Shown here in pieces: positions 55,543-64,000 of a stretch of 64,000 bases of DNA. The stretch is from Thermotogota bacterium (GTDB taxonomy: Bacteria > Thermotogota > Thermotogae > Thermotogales > Thermotogaceae), in NCBI GenBank assembly GCA_030550515.1, contig JAUQPE010000027.1, positions 1-64,000 of the forward strand, in the 5' to 3' direction. A model generated the notes under the pieces. It worked only from the letters and a program-made list of their open reading frames with translations, made no database searches and was not told where the DNA came from. Within the stretch, counting starts at the first letter, position 1; each line of letters opens with the position of its first letter. A program made the position numbers and the translations under genes.

Positions 55543-56820
55543 TCAGAACGCCAGCGTGGCCTTCAGGTAGACGAACCACGTGGCGTCGTCGAGAATGTCC
55601 GCGTTGCCGCTGCTCGGGAAGGCGATGGATACCACATCGTTATCACTCAAATTGTAAGGTGTCTCGAGCGTTCCGTAGAAGACGCCGAGCGTGAGCGGAC
55701 CGTAGGTGTAGGCGGCCTCGACGTTGTAACCAAACTTTGCGTTAGCGTTCACGTACCTTGCCCTGGCCATGAGCGCGAGCCCTTCGACTGCCGTCACTTT
55801 CACGTCACCCGTCACGACGAAGTCTGTAGCGGAAGCGAGGGCGTCAGGCCAGCTGATCTTGGCGTTGGCCGTTGCGAAAACGGAGCTGTAGCTGAGGCCA
55901 GACTCAGCCGCAAGGGAGAACTCGGTACCTTCAAGATCGTACTTCGGCGTGACCTTTCCAAAGATCTTGAGCCCTTCCACGATCTTGGCCTCGGCGCTCA
56001 CACCGATCTGGAAGAACTTCCTGTCCCAATTCACCCCATCACTGCTCTTGTAGAACTTCGGTTTTCCTTCGGAGTACACGAAGTACGGTGAGAGCGTGAC
56101 GGTCACAGGATCGAACGTGAAGCTCTTGTTGTAGCTTGCCTCGACCAAGTATTTCAACGTGGCATCCTCAGACGCGAACGCAAAGTTCAGCGCAAGACCA
56201 GACAGAACGTCCTTTCCCGTAAGGTTCAGGTGGGCAGCGTAGCCGTAAGAACTCGTGGCAGGATTTGTATCGGTGTCGTAGAAAGCGCCAAAGAGCGTGA
56301 TGTCGAAGAAGTCAAGGTTTGTCACGGAGACCTTCAAACCGACCGCGTCGTCGAAGTACGGGTTGTTGTCAGGTGTGGCTTCGTCGAGGTCCACTTCATT
56401 TTTCACGATGTCCGCAAAGTACACGGTGAGCCCGATCCCCGGAAGACCCAGCTTTGGCGTGAGGGCGATGTGCTCGCTTCCAACACCGTAGAACACGTAA
56501 TTGTCAGCGTTGCAAGCGCTTTTGTAATATCCAAGGTCAAGCAGAGGCGTCGTCACTTCGATGCTGGAAAGTTGTCCAGTCGTGTTTAGCACATCGATGC
56601 TGAAACTTACCTTGATCCCCACACCTTCTTTCGAGCCAGAGGATGGAAGAAGTGTTACGGACAAATCCTTGATATCACCTGCAAGATCGATGCCTTCCTC
56701 GTCGAGTACCGCGACGAAGTAAGCCGTTCCGGACACTTCGACTTCCACTGGGTACTTCACCGCGGAAATGCCGGTGAAGACGAGACCTAAGACCATCAAC
56801 AACACCAAAAGCCGCTTCAT
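55543..56820 (-). CDS. ompB: toga outer membrane beta-barrel protein OmpB
   Basis: 425-residue barrel protein of the Thermotoga toga. Residues 1-20 form a signal peptide (KRLLVLLMVLGLVFTGISA). The rest alternates polar and hydrophobic residues in strand-length blocks and ends in Phe (VYLKATLAF), the classical barrel-insertion signal. In Thermotoga, OmpB and OmpA are major toga proteins encoded side by side. OmpB is thought to be the porin-like barrel and OmpA the periplasmic spacer. A strong GAGGGGAGGTAAG site lies ahead of the ATG. Confidence 0.88.
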   Translation of the reverse strand: MKRLLVLLMVLGLVFTGISAVKYPVEVEVSGTAYFVAVLDEEGIDLAGDIKDLSVTLLPSSGSKEGVGIKVSFSIDVLNTTGQLSSIEVTTPLLDLGYYKSACNADNYVFYGVGSEHIALTPKLGLPGIGLTVYFADIVKNEVDLDEATPDNNPYFDDAVGLKVSVTNLDFFDITLFGAFYDTDTNPATSSYGYAAHLNLTGKDVLSGLALNFAFASEDATLKYLVEASYNKSFTFDPVTVTLSPYFVYSEGKPKFYKSSDGVNWDRKFFQIGVSAEAKIVEGLKIFGKVTPKYDLEGTEFSLAAESGLSYSSVFATANAKISWPDALASATDFVVTGDVKVTAVEGLALMARARYVNANAKFGYNVEAAYTYGPLTLGVFYGTLETPYNLSDNDVVSIAFPSSGNADILDDATWFVYLKATLAF

Positions 56821-56855
56821 AGCATCTTACCTCCCCTCAGAATGAAGTTTTGAGA

Positions 56856-58109
56856 TCACTTACCAGAGATTGCGATCAGGATCAAGCTGAGCACCCCGAA
56901 GAACGCGCCAGCTGCGATCGCCGCGCTCCTCGCGTAGGCCTTGACGTCCGCGAGCTCTTTCTCAAGCTTTGCCTTCGTCTCGTCCACGTAATCTTTCACG
57001 GCGCTGATCTTCTCGTTGAGCTCTTCCTTCGTCTTGCCAAGCTCGTTGTAGAGGTTGTTGATGTCCTTTTCGTGGATGTCCACCATCCTCTCGAGTTCAG
57101 AGACGCGAGTCTCTTGATTTGTGAGTTTTTCCTCAACGTTCGAGAACCTCTCGTTCACGCCTTCCTCGATCTTTCCAAGCTTGACGTAAATTCCGCTTAT
57201 ATCTCTTTCGTGGATTGCGAGTATACTTTCGACATCCGCTATCCTCTTGTTGAATTCCTCGTTCTTCTTCGTGAGCTCGTCGATCTTGGCGGTCAGGTTG
57301 CTTTCAACGTCCAAGAGCTTGGTGTAGACCATGTTTATCGTCCTTTCCTGGTTCTCTATTCTAGCAGAGAGTTCGTCTCTGAGTGAAGAGATCTTCGTGT
57401 TCAAATCTTCCTCCAAAGCCGCGATCTTGTTGTAGATGTTGAGGACGTCTCTTTCGTGGAGCTCGGAGGAAGCTTTGAGTTCTTCTATCGCTTTTTCGAG
57501 GCTTGCGAACTTGTCTTGGATCTCGGAGACTTTGGTCTCGAACTGGGCTTTGAAACCTTCGTAGTCCCTGGAGAGGTTTCCAAAGCTGAGGGCCACGTTG
57601 TTGACGGTTTCTTTCACGAGTTCAACTTCCGCGGCGAAGCTGTCGAGCTTGGCCACCACCTCGTCGATCTTCGCCTGGACCTCGTCCAACGGGATCTCGC
57701 CCTTCACCTGGGTGATCTCGTACTTCAGGCCGACGATCATGTTGGCGAGCTCGTCGACAGCCGAGGTGATCCCATTCACCCTCTCCTCGAGGGAAATGTA
57801 CTTGTCGGAGAGTTCACCAACGACTTGAACCAAGTTATCGACTTTGGCGCTGATCGCTCCAAGCATCTTCTCCTCGATGAAGTCGAGGAGTCTGCTTATC
57901 GCTGTGGCCGCCTCGTACCTCGTGATGTTCCTGTCACCCTTGAAAGTCCCATCGGGATAACCGATGAAGACACCCCTCTGCCACAGTTTGTAGACGTACT
58001 CGTAAGCCCAGTGGGTCTTCGGAACGTCGGGGAAGAACCTTCCGGTGGTTGTTCCGAAGGCGAGCGCGATCAGAAGTGACGATAAAAGGATGATGAACGC
58101 CTTCCGCAT
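56856..58109 (-). CDS. ompA1: toga anchor protein OmpA (Omp-alpha): SLH domain plus long coiled coil
   Basis: 417-residue protein. Residues 1-20 are a signal peptide. About 25-75 are an S-layer-homology domain (FFPDVPKTHWAYEYVYKLW, GYPDGTFKGDRNITRYEAAT) that binds the peptidoglycan. About 80-395 form a continuous coiled coil with heptad repeats and recurring phrases such as HERDISGIY, HERDVLNIY and HEKDINNLY. A hydrophobic C-terminal segment (AAGAFFGVLSLILIAI) anchors it in the toga. It spans the wide periplasm as a rod. The recurring HExDxxxxY units suggest duplication of an about 85-residue block. Confidence 0.95.
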   Translation of the reverse strand: MRKAFIILLSSLLIALAFGTTTGRFFPDVPKTHWAYEYVYKLWQRGVFIGYPDGTFKGDRNITRYEAATAISRLLDFIEEKMLGAISAKVDNLVQVVGELSDKYISLEERVNGITSAVDELANMIVGLKYEITQVKGEIPLDEVQAKIDEVVAKLDSFAAEVELVKETVNNVALSFGNLSRDYEGFKAQFETKVSEIQDKFASLEKAIEELKASSELHERDVLNIYNKIAALEEDLNTKISSLRDELSARIENQERTINMVYTKLLDVESNLTAKIDELTKKNEEFNKRIADVESILAIHERDISGIYVKLGKIEEGVNERFSNVEEKLTNQETRVSELERMVDIHEKDINNLYNELGKTKEELNEKISAVKDYVDETKAKLEKELADVKAYARSAAIAAGAFFGVLSLILIAISGK

Positions 58110-58150
58110 GGATCAGACCTCCCTTCGTTTTGTCGTGAATTTCACCGTTG

Positions 58151-58180
58151 ATTATACCACCAATCCGTCAAGCGTTTCAA
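58151..58180 (-). promoter_or_regulatory. ompA promoter
   Basis: On the minus strand, TATAAT (58151-58156) is exact consensus, with TTGAAA (58175-58180) 18 bp upstream; a second TTGACG lies within the spacer. It is the only strong promoter in the 88-bp gap after tyrS and fits very high expression of the toga proteins. Confidence 0.82.
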
Positions 58181-58197
58181 GTTTTCTTTGAACTTTT

Positions 58198-59394
58198 TTA
58201 GCCGTTCCGGGGTCTTATCTTGTAAAACCTCCTCTTACCCACTTTCAAAACGCATTCTTTAACCGGTTCCAAAACGAACTTTATGTCTTCCACCCTCGCG
58301 TCGTCGAGGTAAACGCCGCCCTGCTCTATCAACCTCTTCGCCTCGCTCCTGCTCGAGACGGCCCCGATCCTCACCAACAGCTCCACGATACTCGTTTCCC
58401 CTTCCAAACACACCTCGGGCATCTCGTCTGGGAGTTCCCTCTTCTGGAACACCTTCACGAACCTTTCCTGAGCCTCCGTTGCCTTTTCCTCTCCGTGGAA
58501 GAACTTGGTGATCTCGAAGGCGAGGACCATCTTCACGTCCCGTGGGTTGATCTTTCTTTCTTCCATGGCCTTCTCGTACTCGTTCACCTGGTCTTCAGGC
58601 AAATCCGTCAAAAGTCTCATGTACTTGACGATGAGATGGTCTGGGATGGACATGAGCTTTCCGTACATCTCGTCTGGAGGGTCGTTGAAGGCGATGTAGT
58701 TTCCGTAACTTTTGCTCATCTTCATCTTCCCGTCGGTTCCTTCGATGATGGGCATGGTCATGACGATCTGGGGCTTCTGACCGTACTCCTCTTGGATCTT
58801 CCTTCCGACGAGCAGGTTGAACAGCTGGTCCGTCCCCCCAAGTTCCACGTCCGCTTGCACGGCCACCGAATCGTAGGCCTGTGCGAGGGGATAGAGGAAC
58901 TCGGAGATGCTGATGGGACTTCCTTCCTTGAACCTCTTGGCGAAATCGTCGCGTTCGAGCATCCTTGCCACCGTGTACTTCGACGCCAGAACGATCACGT
59001 CGGAAAAAGTCATGGCGTCCAACCATTCCCCGTTGAACCTGAGTTCGGTCCTCTTCGGATCCAAGATCTTGAACGCCTGCTCCTGATAGGTCTTGGCGTT
59101 CTCGAGTACCTCTTCCTTCGAGAGCATGGGCCTGGTCTCCGACCTGCCCGATGGATCTCCTATCCTCGCCGTGAAGTCCCCTATGATGAGCACCACCGTG
59201 TGTCCCAGATCTTGGAACTCCCTCAGTTTCCTGAGGACCACCGCGTGTCCCAAGTGGAGATCCGGCCTGGAGGGATCCACCCCCAACTTCACCCTGAGCC
59301 TTCCCTTCTCCCTGATCCTCTCCAAGAGCTCACCTTCGCTGACCAGATCGACGACGTTTCTCTTCAACAGCTTCACCTGTTCCTCTGGTGCCAT
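58198..59394 (-). CDS. tyrS: tyrosyl-tRNA synthetase
   Basis: 398-residue class I synthetase charging tRNA-Tyr. The ATP-binding HIGH-like motif is HLGH (PDLHLGHAV), and the KMSKS loop is in GKMKMSKSYGNY. GGTDQLFNLLVGR binds tyrosine and ATP. The C-terminal S4 domain (SSRSEAKRLIEQGGVYLDDARV) binds the tRNA. The ATG at 59394 follows GAGGTGATGCG. It is 4 bp from secG. Confidence 0.97.
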   Translation of the reverse strand: MAPEEQVKLLKRNVVDLVSEGELLERIREKGRLRVKLGVDPSRPDLHLGHAVVLRKLREFQDLGHTVVLIIGDFTARIGDPSGRSETRPMLSKEEVLENAKTYQEQAFKILDPKRTELRFNGEWLDAMTFSDVIVLASKYTVARMLERDDFAKRFKEGSPISISEFLYPLAQAYDSVAVQADVELGGTDQLFNLLVGRKIQEEYGQKPQIVMTMPIIEGTDGKMKMSKSYGNYIAFNDPPDEMYGKLMSIPDHLIVKYMRLLTDLPEDQVNEYEKAMEERKINPRDVKMVLAFEITKFFHGEEKATEAQERFVKVFQKRELPDEMPEVCLEGETSIVELLVRIGAVSSRSEAKRLIEQGGVYLDDARVEDIKFVLEPVKECVLKVGKRRFYKIRPRNG

Positions 59395-59398
59395 CGCA

Positions 59399-59629
59399 TC
59401 ACCTCGTCAGCACGAAGGCCGTGAGGATACAGGAAGCGAAGAAGGCGATCGAGAGGAACAAGGTGATCTTGTCTCCCGTGTCCAAACCTTTCTTCCTCCC
59501 GAACACCGTGTAGAGGCCCCCTCCACCGAAGCCTCCTCCGAACTCGGAGAACTTGGACATCTGCATTTGGACCACGTAGATGAGTGCGACGCTGATCAAC
59601 GCGTGGATCACCAGAAAGACCGTCTTCAT
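59399..59629 (-). CDS. secG: preprotein translocase subunit SecG
   Basis: 76-residue two-span membrane protein. Helix 1 (VFLVIHALISVALIYVVQMQ) is followed by the SecG loop with GGGFGGGG, then TVFGRKKGLD and helix 2 (ITLFLSIAFFASCILTAFVL). Length and the glycine-rich loop are typical. The ATG at 59629 follows GGAGGTG. Confidence 0.95.
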   Translation of the reverse strand: MKTVFLVIHALISVALIYVVQMQMSKFSEFGGGFGGGGLYTVFGRKKGLDTGDKITLFLSIAFFASCILTAFVLTR

Positions 59630-59652
59630 CGGAACACCTCCCTGAGTCTCGA

Positions 59653-62403
59653 TTATAGCACATTTCTCAGAAATCTACCCGTGTGGGAGTTGGGGTTCTG
59701 GGCGACCTCTTCCGGCGTGCCCGTGGCGACCACGTATCCACCGTTCTTTCCCCCTTCGGGCCCAAGGTCTATGACGTAGTCGGCGTTCTTGATGACGTCG
59801 AGGTTGTGCTCTATCACGAGCACGGTGTTGCCCCTGTCCACCAGCCTGTGGAGCACTTCGATCAGCTTTCTCACGTCCTCGAAGTGGAGGCCGACGGTGG
59901 GCTCGTCCAGGATGTAGAAGGTTCTCCCCGTGTCTTTCTTTCTGAGCTCGGACGCGAGTTTCACCCTTTGGGCCTCCCCGCCCGAAAGCGTCGTTGCTGG
60001 CTGTCCAAGCTTTACGTAGCCAAGTCCGACGTCGTGCAGCACCTGAAGGGTCCTCCTTATGGATGGGATGTTCTTGAAGAACTCCAACGCCTCGTCCACG
60101 GTCATGTCGAGCACGTCGGAGATGTTCTTCCCCCTGTAGGTCACCTCGAGCGTTTCCCTGTTGTACCTCTTTCCCTTACACACGTCGCACTCCACGTAGA
60201 CGTCCGGCAGGAACAGCATCTCTATCTTCACGTAACCTTGACCCTGGCACGCCTCGCACCTGCCCCCCTTCAGGTTGAAGCTGAAGCGACTCTTGTCGTA
60301 TCCCCTCGCCTTCGCCATGGGTGTCATGGCGAACAGCTCCCTTATCTCGTCGAACACCTTGGTGTACGTGGCGGGGTTACTCCTTGGAGTCCTGCCGATG
60401 GGGGACTGATCTATGGCGATCACCCTGTCTACCTTCTCGTGGCCCTCCAGCGAATCGAACTCTCCCGTGGGGAGGTTCGTTCCGTGGACCGCGTTCATGA
60501 GGGCCGGGTACAACGTCTCCACGACGAGCGACGATTTCCCTGACCCAGAGACACCCGTCACGCAGACGAACGCGCCGAGGGGTATCTCGACGTCTACGTT
60601 TTTCAAGTTGTTGCGCCTCACGCCCCTGAGCTTGATGAAGCCCGTTGGTTTTCTCCTCTCTTCCCTCTTCGGTATCTTCCTGATGCCCGCGAGGTACTCT
60701 CCCGTGAGCGAACCGTTGGGGTTTTTCAGGAGTTCTTCGAGGGCTCCCTGGAAGACGATCCTTCCCCCCTCCCTCCCACCTCCAGGTCCGATGTCTATCA
60801 CGTAGTCGGCGCTCCTGATCACCTCTTCGTCGTGTTCCACCACGATCACGGTGTTTCCCAGGTCGCGAAGTTTCTTGAGCGTTCTGATGAGCTTTTCCGT
60901 GTCCCTGGGATGGAGACCGACGGTGGGCTCGTCCAACACGTAGATCACGCCGGTGAGGCCCGACCCGATTTGGGTGGCGAGCCTGATGCGCTGGGATTCC
61001 CCACCGGAGAGCGTCGTCGCGGACCGCGAGAGCGTCAAGTATCCAAGCCCGACATCGATCAGGAACTCGAGCCTCTTCTTTATCTCCTTCAGAAGCTCCC
61101 CGACGATCGCCCTTTCCCTTTCGGTCAGATCCAACTTCTCCAGAAACTCCAACTCGTCTTCGACCGACAACTCCGTGAACTCGTGGATGTTCAACCCACC
61201 AACCCTCACCGAAAGGGCCTCCCTGTTGAGCCTCTTTCCACCACACACGGGACAAGTCTTCTGAACGATGAAGTTCTTACCGAGCCACTCTTGCATGTCC
61301 TCGGATTCCGTCTCGCTGTACCACCTTTGGATCTTCGGGATCACGCCTTCGAAGTACTCGTCGCCGTAAAGCACGAACCTCTTCACTTCTTCAGGGAGTT
61401 CCTTGAACGGAACGCGAGGAGAACCTCCTCTCTTTTCGACCTCGCGGGCCACCCAGAGCGTGAGCCTCCTGTCCCACCTGTACGGTATGATCGCGCCCTC
61501 CAGTATGGATCTTTCTTCGTCCACCACGAGCGAGACGTCTGCCTCGAACACGAAACCAAGTCCGTGACAGTTTGGACAGGCCCCGTAAGGGCTGTTGAAC
61601 GAGAACAATTTTGGCGTGATCTCCGGAAAACCTATCCCGCAGACGGGGCACATCAGGTTCTCGCTGAAGATCCTTGATTCGTTCGTGTCCAGGTTCTTCA
61701 CCTCTACGAACCCTTTCCCTTCTCTCATCGCAAGTTCCAAGCTGTCGAAGATCCTGTGCTCGTTCTTCCTGTCCAGGATCAGCCTGTCGACCACGAGCTT
61801 CACCGTGTGCCGCCTATTCTTGTCCAGCTCCGGTACCTCCTCTATCCTGAAGACTTCACCGTCCACTTCCACCCTGACGAATCCCCTGGAGGCGAACTCC
61901 TCCAACTCCTTCTTGAAGGTCCCCTTCTTCTCCACGGCGATGGGGGAGAGGATGTACACGCGGCTCCCTTCAGGGAAAGAGTTGAACAGGTCCTGGAGTA
62001 TCTCTTCAACACTCTTCCTCTCGAGGGGTCTTCCACACTCCGGGCAGTGCGCTTTTCCTATGCGGGCGTACAAGACCCTCAGGTAATCGTATATCTCCGT
62101 GACGGTGCCCACGGTGGACCTTGGGTTGTGGGAGACGGTTTTCTGCTCGATGGCGATGGATGGTGAAAGCCCTTCGATGCTGTCGACGTCGGGTTTTTTC
62201 AGGTTTCCCAAGAACTGTCTCGCGTAAGCGGAGAGTGATTCCAAGTACCTCCTTTGCCCCTCCGCGTATATGGTGTCCATGGCGAGGGAAGACTTTCCCG
62301 ATCCGGAAAGGCCCGTGATCACCACCAGCTTGTTTTTTGGGATGCGAACGTCCACGTTCTTGAGGTTGTGAACCCTGGCCCCTTTGACGACGATCTCGTC
62401 CAA
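59653..62403 (-). CDS. uvrA: excinuclease ABC subunit A
   Basis: 916-residue damage-recognition ATPase of nucleotide excision repair. It has two ABC ATPase halves: Walker [11 protein letters not shown] near residue 33 and [10 protein letters not shown] in the second half, each with an LSGGE signature ([26 protein letters not shown]) and an LDEPTVGLH Walker B. Zinc sites are seen as CPECG, CPVCG and the CEACQG/CDVCKG set. Start TTG at 62403 after GAGGTGAG; no ATG gives the conserved N-terminus. Length is slightly under E. coli UvrA (940). Confidence 0.97.
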   Translation of the reverse strand: MDEIVVKGARVHNLKNVDVRIPKNKLVVITGLSGSGKSSLAMDTIYAEGQRRYLESLSAYARQFLGNLKKPDVDSIEGLSPSIAIEQKTVSHNPRSTVGTVTEIYDYLRVLYARIGKAHCPECGRPLERKSVEEILQDLFNSFPEGSRVYILSPIAVEKKGTFKKELEEFASRGFVRVEVDGEVFRIEEVPELDKNRRHTVKLVVDRLILDRKNEHRIFDSLELAMREGKGFVEVKNLDTNESRIFSENLMCPVCGIGFPEITPKLFSFNSPYGACPNCHGLGFVFEADVSLVVDEERSILEGAIIPYRWDRRLTLWVAREVEKRGGSPRVPFKELPEEVKRFVLYGDEYFEGVIPKIQRWYSETESEDMQEWLGKNFIVQKTCPVCGGKRLNREALSVRVGGLNIHEFTELSVEDELEFLEKLDLTERERAIVGELLKEIKKRLEFLIDVGLGYLTLSRSATTLSGGESQRIRLATQIGSGLTGVIYVLDEPTVGLHPRDTEKLIRTLKKLRDLGNTVIVVEHDEEVIRSADYVIDIGPGGGREGGRIVFQGALEELLKNPNGSLTGEYLAGIRKIPKREERRKPTGFIKLRGVRRNNLKNVDVEIPLGAFVCVTGVSGSGKSSLVVETLYPALMNAVHGTNLPTGEFDSLEGHEKVDRVIAIDQSPIGRTPRSNPATYTKVFDEIRELFAMTPMAKARGYDKSRFSFNLKGGRCEACQGQGYVKIEMLFLPDVYVECDVCKGKRYNRETLEVTYRGKNISDVLDMTVDEALEFFKNIPSIRRTLQVLHDVGLGYVKLGQPATTLSGGEAQRVKLASELRKKDTGRTFYILDEPTVGLHFEDVRKLIEVLHRLVDRGNTVLVIEHNLDVIKNADYVIDLGPEGGKNGGYVVATGTPEEVAQNPNSHTGRFLRNVL

Positions 62404-62416
62404 GGTCTCACCTCAT

Positions 62417-62442
62417 AAAAGAAAAGGGGGATCGACTCCCCC
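62417..62442 (-). terminator. terminator after the tRNA Lys-Leu-Gly cluster
   Basis: On the minus strand, GGGGGA/TCCCCC (62426-62442) with a 5-base loop is followed by TTTTCTTTT. It separates the tRNA transcript from uvrA, whose ribosome-binding site begins about 10 bp later. Confidence 0.88.
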
Positions 62443-62448
62443 GGTCTC

Positions 62449-62523
62449 TGGAGCGGGCGACGGGATTCGAACCCGCGACCCCCAGCTTGGCAAGCTGGTG
62501 CTCTACCACTGAGCTACACCCGC
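62449..62523 (-). tRNA. tRNA-Gly (GCC)
   Basis: Acceptor GCGGGTG/CGCCCGC (one G-T pair), anticodon stem CCAGC/GCTGG around TTGCCAA, T-arm GCGGGTTCGAATCCCGT, discriminator T and encoded CCA. Third of three tRNAs on this strand. Confidence 0.96.
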
Positions 62524-62535
62524 GTCTTTATCTCT

Positions 62536-62622
62536 TGGTGCGAGAGGTGGGACTTGAACCCACACGGGCGTTCACCCACTGGATTCTAAGTCCAGCGCGT
62601 CTGCCAGTTCCGCCACTCTCGC
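62536..62622 (-). tRNA. tRNA-Leu (TAG)
   Basis: Class II tRNA with acceptor GCGAGAG/CTCTCGC, anticodon stem CTGGA/TCCAG around CTTAGAA, a long variable arm, discriminator A and encoded CCA. 87 nt including CCA. Confidence 0.95.
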
Positions 62623-62627
62623 ACCCC

Positions 62628-62703
62628 TGGTGACCCGGGCGGGATTCGAACCCGCGACCCCCTGATTAAAAGTCAGGTGCTCTGCCTGCTGAGCTACCGG
62701 GTC
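62628..62703 (-). tRNA. tRNA-Lys (TTT)
   Basis: Acceptor GACCCGG/CCGGGTC, anticodon stem CCTGA/TCAGG around CTTTTAA, T-arm GCGGGTTCGAATCCCGC, discriminator A and encoded CCA. It is the first tRNA after the promoter at 62714-62742. Confidence 0.96.
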
Positions 62704-62713
62704 GCCGTTGGAA

Positions 62714-62742
62714 ATGATACCACATGGCGATGGGCCTTTCAA
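62714..62742 (-). promoter_or_regulatory. promoter of the tRNA Lys-Leu-Gly cluster
   Basis: On the minus strand, TTGAAA (62737-62742) and TATCAT (62714-62719) are spaced by 17 bp, 10 bp before tRNA-Lys. A plus-strand TATCAT at 62752-62757 could be the -10 for the divergent ATPase gene, but no good -35 accompanies it. Confidence 0.75.
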
Positions 62743-62780
62743 GAGGTGTGCTATCATAGAAAAGTAGAGGTGATCCCGCA

Positions 62781-64000
62781 TGACCGGAGTGTGTGTCGGT
62801 TCCACCAGCGTGTCCTTCTACAACCCGAAAGAGAAGGGGAATCTGCCTCACAACGGAGATCCTTTGTCTCTCCTCTCTTCCATGATTCCCATACTCCTGG
62901 AGAAGGGGCCAGTGGTGTTGACCGGTAGAAGTGTGAGGAAGATGGTGGACCTTCCGCAGATCTCGGAGGCAGAAGCCACCGAGATAGCTTACAGGAATCT
63001 GATGTACAAGTACGGCAAAGTGGAAGCGATCGTCAGCGCCGGCGGTGAAAACACGGTCCTGTACAGGGTGAACGAGAAGGGAATCATAACTGGTATATAC
63101 ACGGGCAGCAAGTGTGCGTCCGGAACGGGTGAGTTCTTCGTCCAACAACTTCAGAGGATGGGTGTGTCCCTGGAAGAGGCCAACAAGGTCGACGTGGAAC
63201 AGTACTACGAGCTCTCCTCGAGGTGTTCCGTTTTCTGCAAGAGTGACTGCACGCACGCCTTAAACAAGGGTGTGCCCAAGGAGCTCGTGCTCAACGGCCT
63301 GGGAAAGGTGATGGCCGACAAGATCGTTGAACTCGCCCACAAAGCCAACGTGAAGCGCATCATGGTGGTCGGGGGAACCACGCGCAACAGACTCATGTTG
63401 AAGCACCTTTCCCGTCACTTGGAAGTCGTCGTTCCAGACGAGGCACTCTACTTCGAGGCCTACGGTGCCTACCTTTGGGGGACGATCAACAAGGTGAAGG
63501 CCCCAAAGACGTTTTCGATCAAAAAAGATGGGAAATCCAGCTTCCCAAAGCATGAGCCTTTGAGGAAGTTCGTGCACATGGTGGAGTTCAAAGACATGCC
63601 CTTCCAGCAAGCCAGAGACGGCGACGAATGCGTACTCGGTGTAGACGTTGGCTCCACCACCACGAAGGCTGTCCTCTTGAGGGTCGAGGACAACGCGATC
63701 CTCGCAGGGGTGTACCTGAGAACGCTCGGCGATCCAATAAGGGCCACCAAGCAGTGCCTTTCCTCCATCATCGAGCAGTTGAATGGAACCAAGGTGAACG
63801 TGGTGGGGCTTGGTGTGACGGGTTCCGGTAGAAAGATAGTGGGGCTCTTCTGCCAGACAGAGGCCGTCTTCAACGAGATCATGGCGCATGCCAAGGCGGC
63901 GGCGCATTTCGATCCGGAAGTGGACACGATCTTCGAAATAGGGGGCCAGGACGCGAAGTACACGTACCTCGTCAACGGTGTCCCCTCGGACTACGCGATG
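62781..64000 (+). CDS. 2-hydroxyacyl-CoA dehydratase activator-type ATPase (BadF/HgdC family), cut by window end
   Basis: The reading frame is open from the ATG at 62781 (after GAGGTGA) to the window end, 406 codons so far. It contains two activator modules. In the first, the SKCASGTGEFFVQQLQRMG motif and a cysteine cluster (SSRCSVFCKSDC) match the region where HgdC-type activators hold a shared [4Fe-4S] cluster. VVGGTTRNRLM follows. In the second, GVDVGSTTTKAVLLR restarts the actin-like ATPase fold, followed by VTGSGRK and EIGGQDAKYT. Large proteins of this type (about 1000-1400 residues, with a DUF2229 end) are common in anaerobes. They probably use ATP to push electrons onto a partner enzyme. 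The substrate is unknown. Confidence 0.88.

Noticed and set aside
1-64000. CRISPR array, insertion sequence, prophage or rRNA operon
   Set aside because: I saw no regularly spaced direct repeats, transposase or integrase motifs, phage structural genes or rRNA sequence anywhere in the window.

Overview
The window comes from a hyperthermophilic member of the Thermotogales, most likely the genus Thermotoga in the strict sense. It has an OmpA/OmpB toga gene pair, a NusG with a large inserted domain, a 1690-residue RpoC, a ThyX thymidylate synthase and HydF. As I recall it, the backbone gene order follows Thermotoga maritima loci TM0436 to about TM0480. Protein sequences differ noticeably from T. 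maritima where I can recall them, so this looks like a related but distinct species.

Layout. (1) 1-9443, plus strand: a hexuronate/gluconate operon holding a zinc alcohol dehydrogenase broken by an in-frame TGA, exopolygalacturonase, 6-phosphogluconate dehydrogenase, a GntR/FCD regulator, tagaturonate epimerase, an SDR oxidoreductase, a LarA-type nickel epimerase and an FGGY gluconate-type kinase. Pectin fragments are trimmed to galacturonate and uronates and gluconate are funnelled to 6-phosphogluconate and central metabolism. (2) 9454-11975, minus: hydF, the [FeFe]-hydrogenase maturation GTPase, with an overlapping aspartase-like gene that lacks the family's catalytic serine loop. A structured leader lies upstream of hydF. 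(3) 12248-23239, minus: a compact ten-gene carbohydrate operon that I do not recall between hydF and purE in T. maritima and which looks like an accessory island. It runs from a ribose-type binding protein through SDR, ABC ATPase, permease, Gfo/Idh dehydrogenase, zinc dehydrogenase, FGGY kinase, GntR/UTRA regulator and aldehyde dehydrogenase to a cupin phosphoglucose isomerase. Its substrate cannot be named from sequence.

(4) 23391-28091, minus: purE, purK, a BamA/Omp85 protein, thyX and a 51-codon unknown gene. (5) 28107-41583, plus: the information-processing block, with two consensus promoters, five tRNAs, rpmG, secE, nusG, rplK, rplA, an L10-type leader with attenuator, rplJ, rplL, rpoB and rpoC. 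(6) 41586-55346, minus: a remnant of an oligopeptide-binding protein, then a tightly packed run read from pncA down to a short dnaE. It includes NAD and PLP biosynthesis, a degenerate GGDEF protein, a flippase-like membrane protein, a DUF2344 protein, a response regulator, a PP2C phosphatase, yebC, a barrel-like envelope protein, cheR, lspA and rluD.

(7) 55388-62703, minus: tRNA-Ser, ompB and ompA, tyrS, secG, uvrA and tRNAs Gly, Leu and Lys. (8) 62781 to the window end, plus: the first part of a large 2-hydroxyacyl-CoA dehydratase-activator-type ATPase. There is no CRISPR array, insertion sequence, rRNA or prophage in the window. The strongest leads are the orphan sugar operon, the HydF/aspartase-like pair with its leader, and the matching barrel-module insertions in NusG and RpoC.
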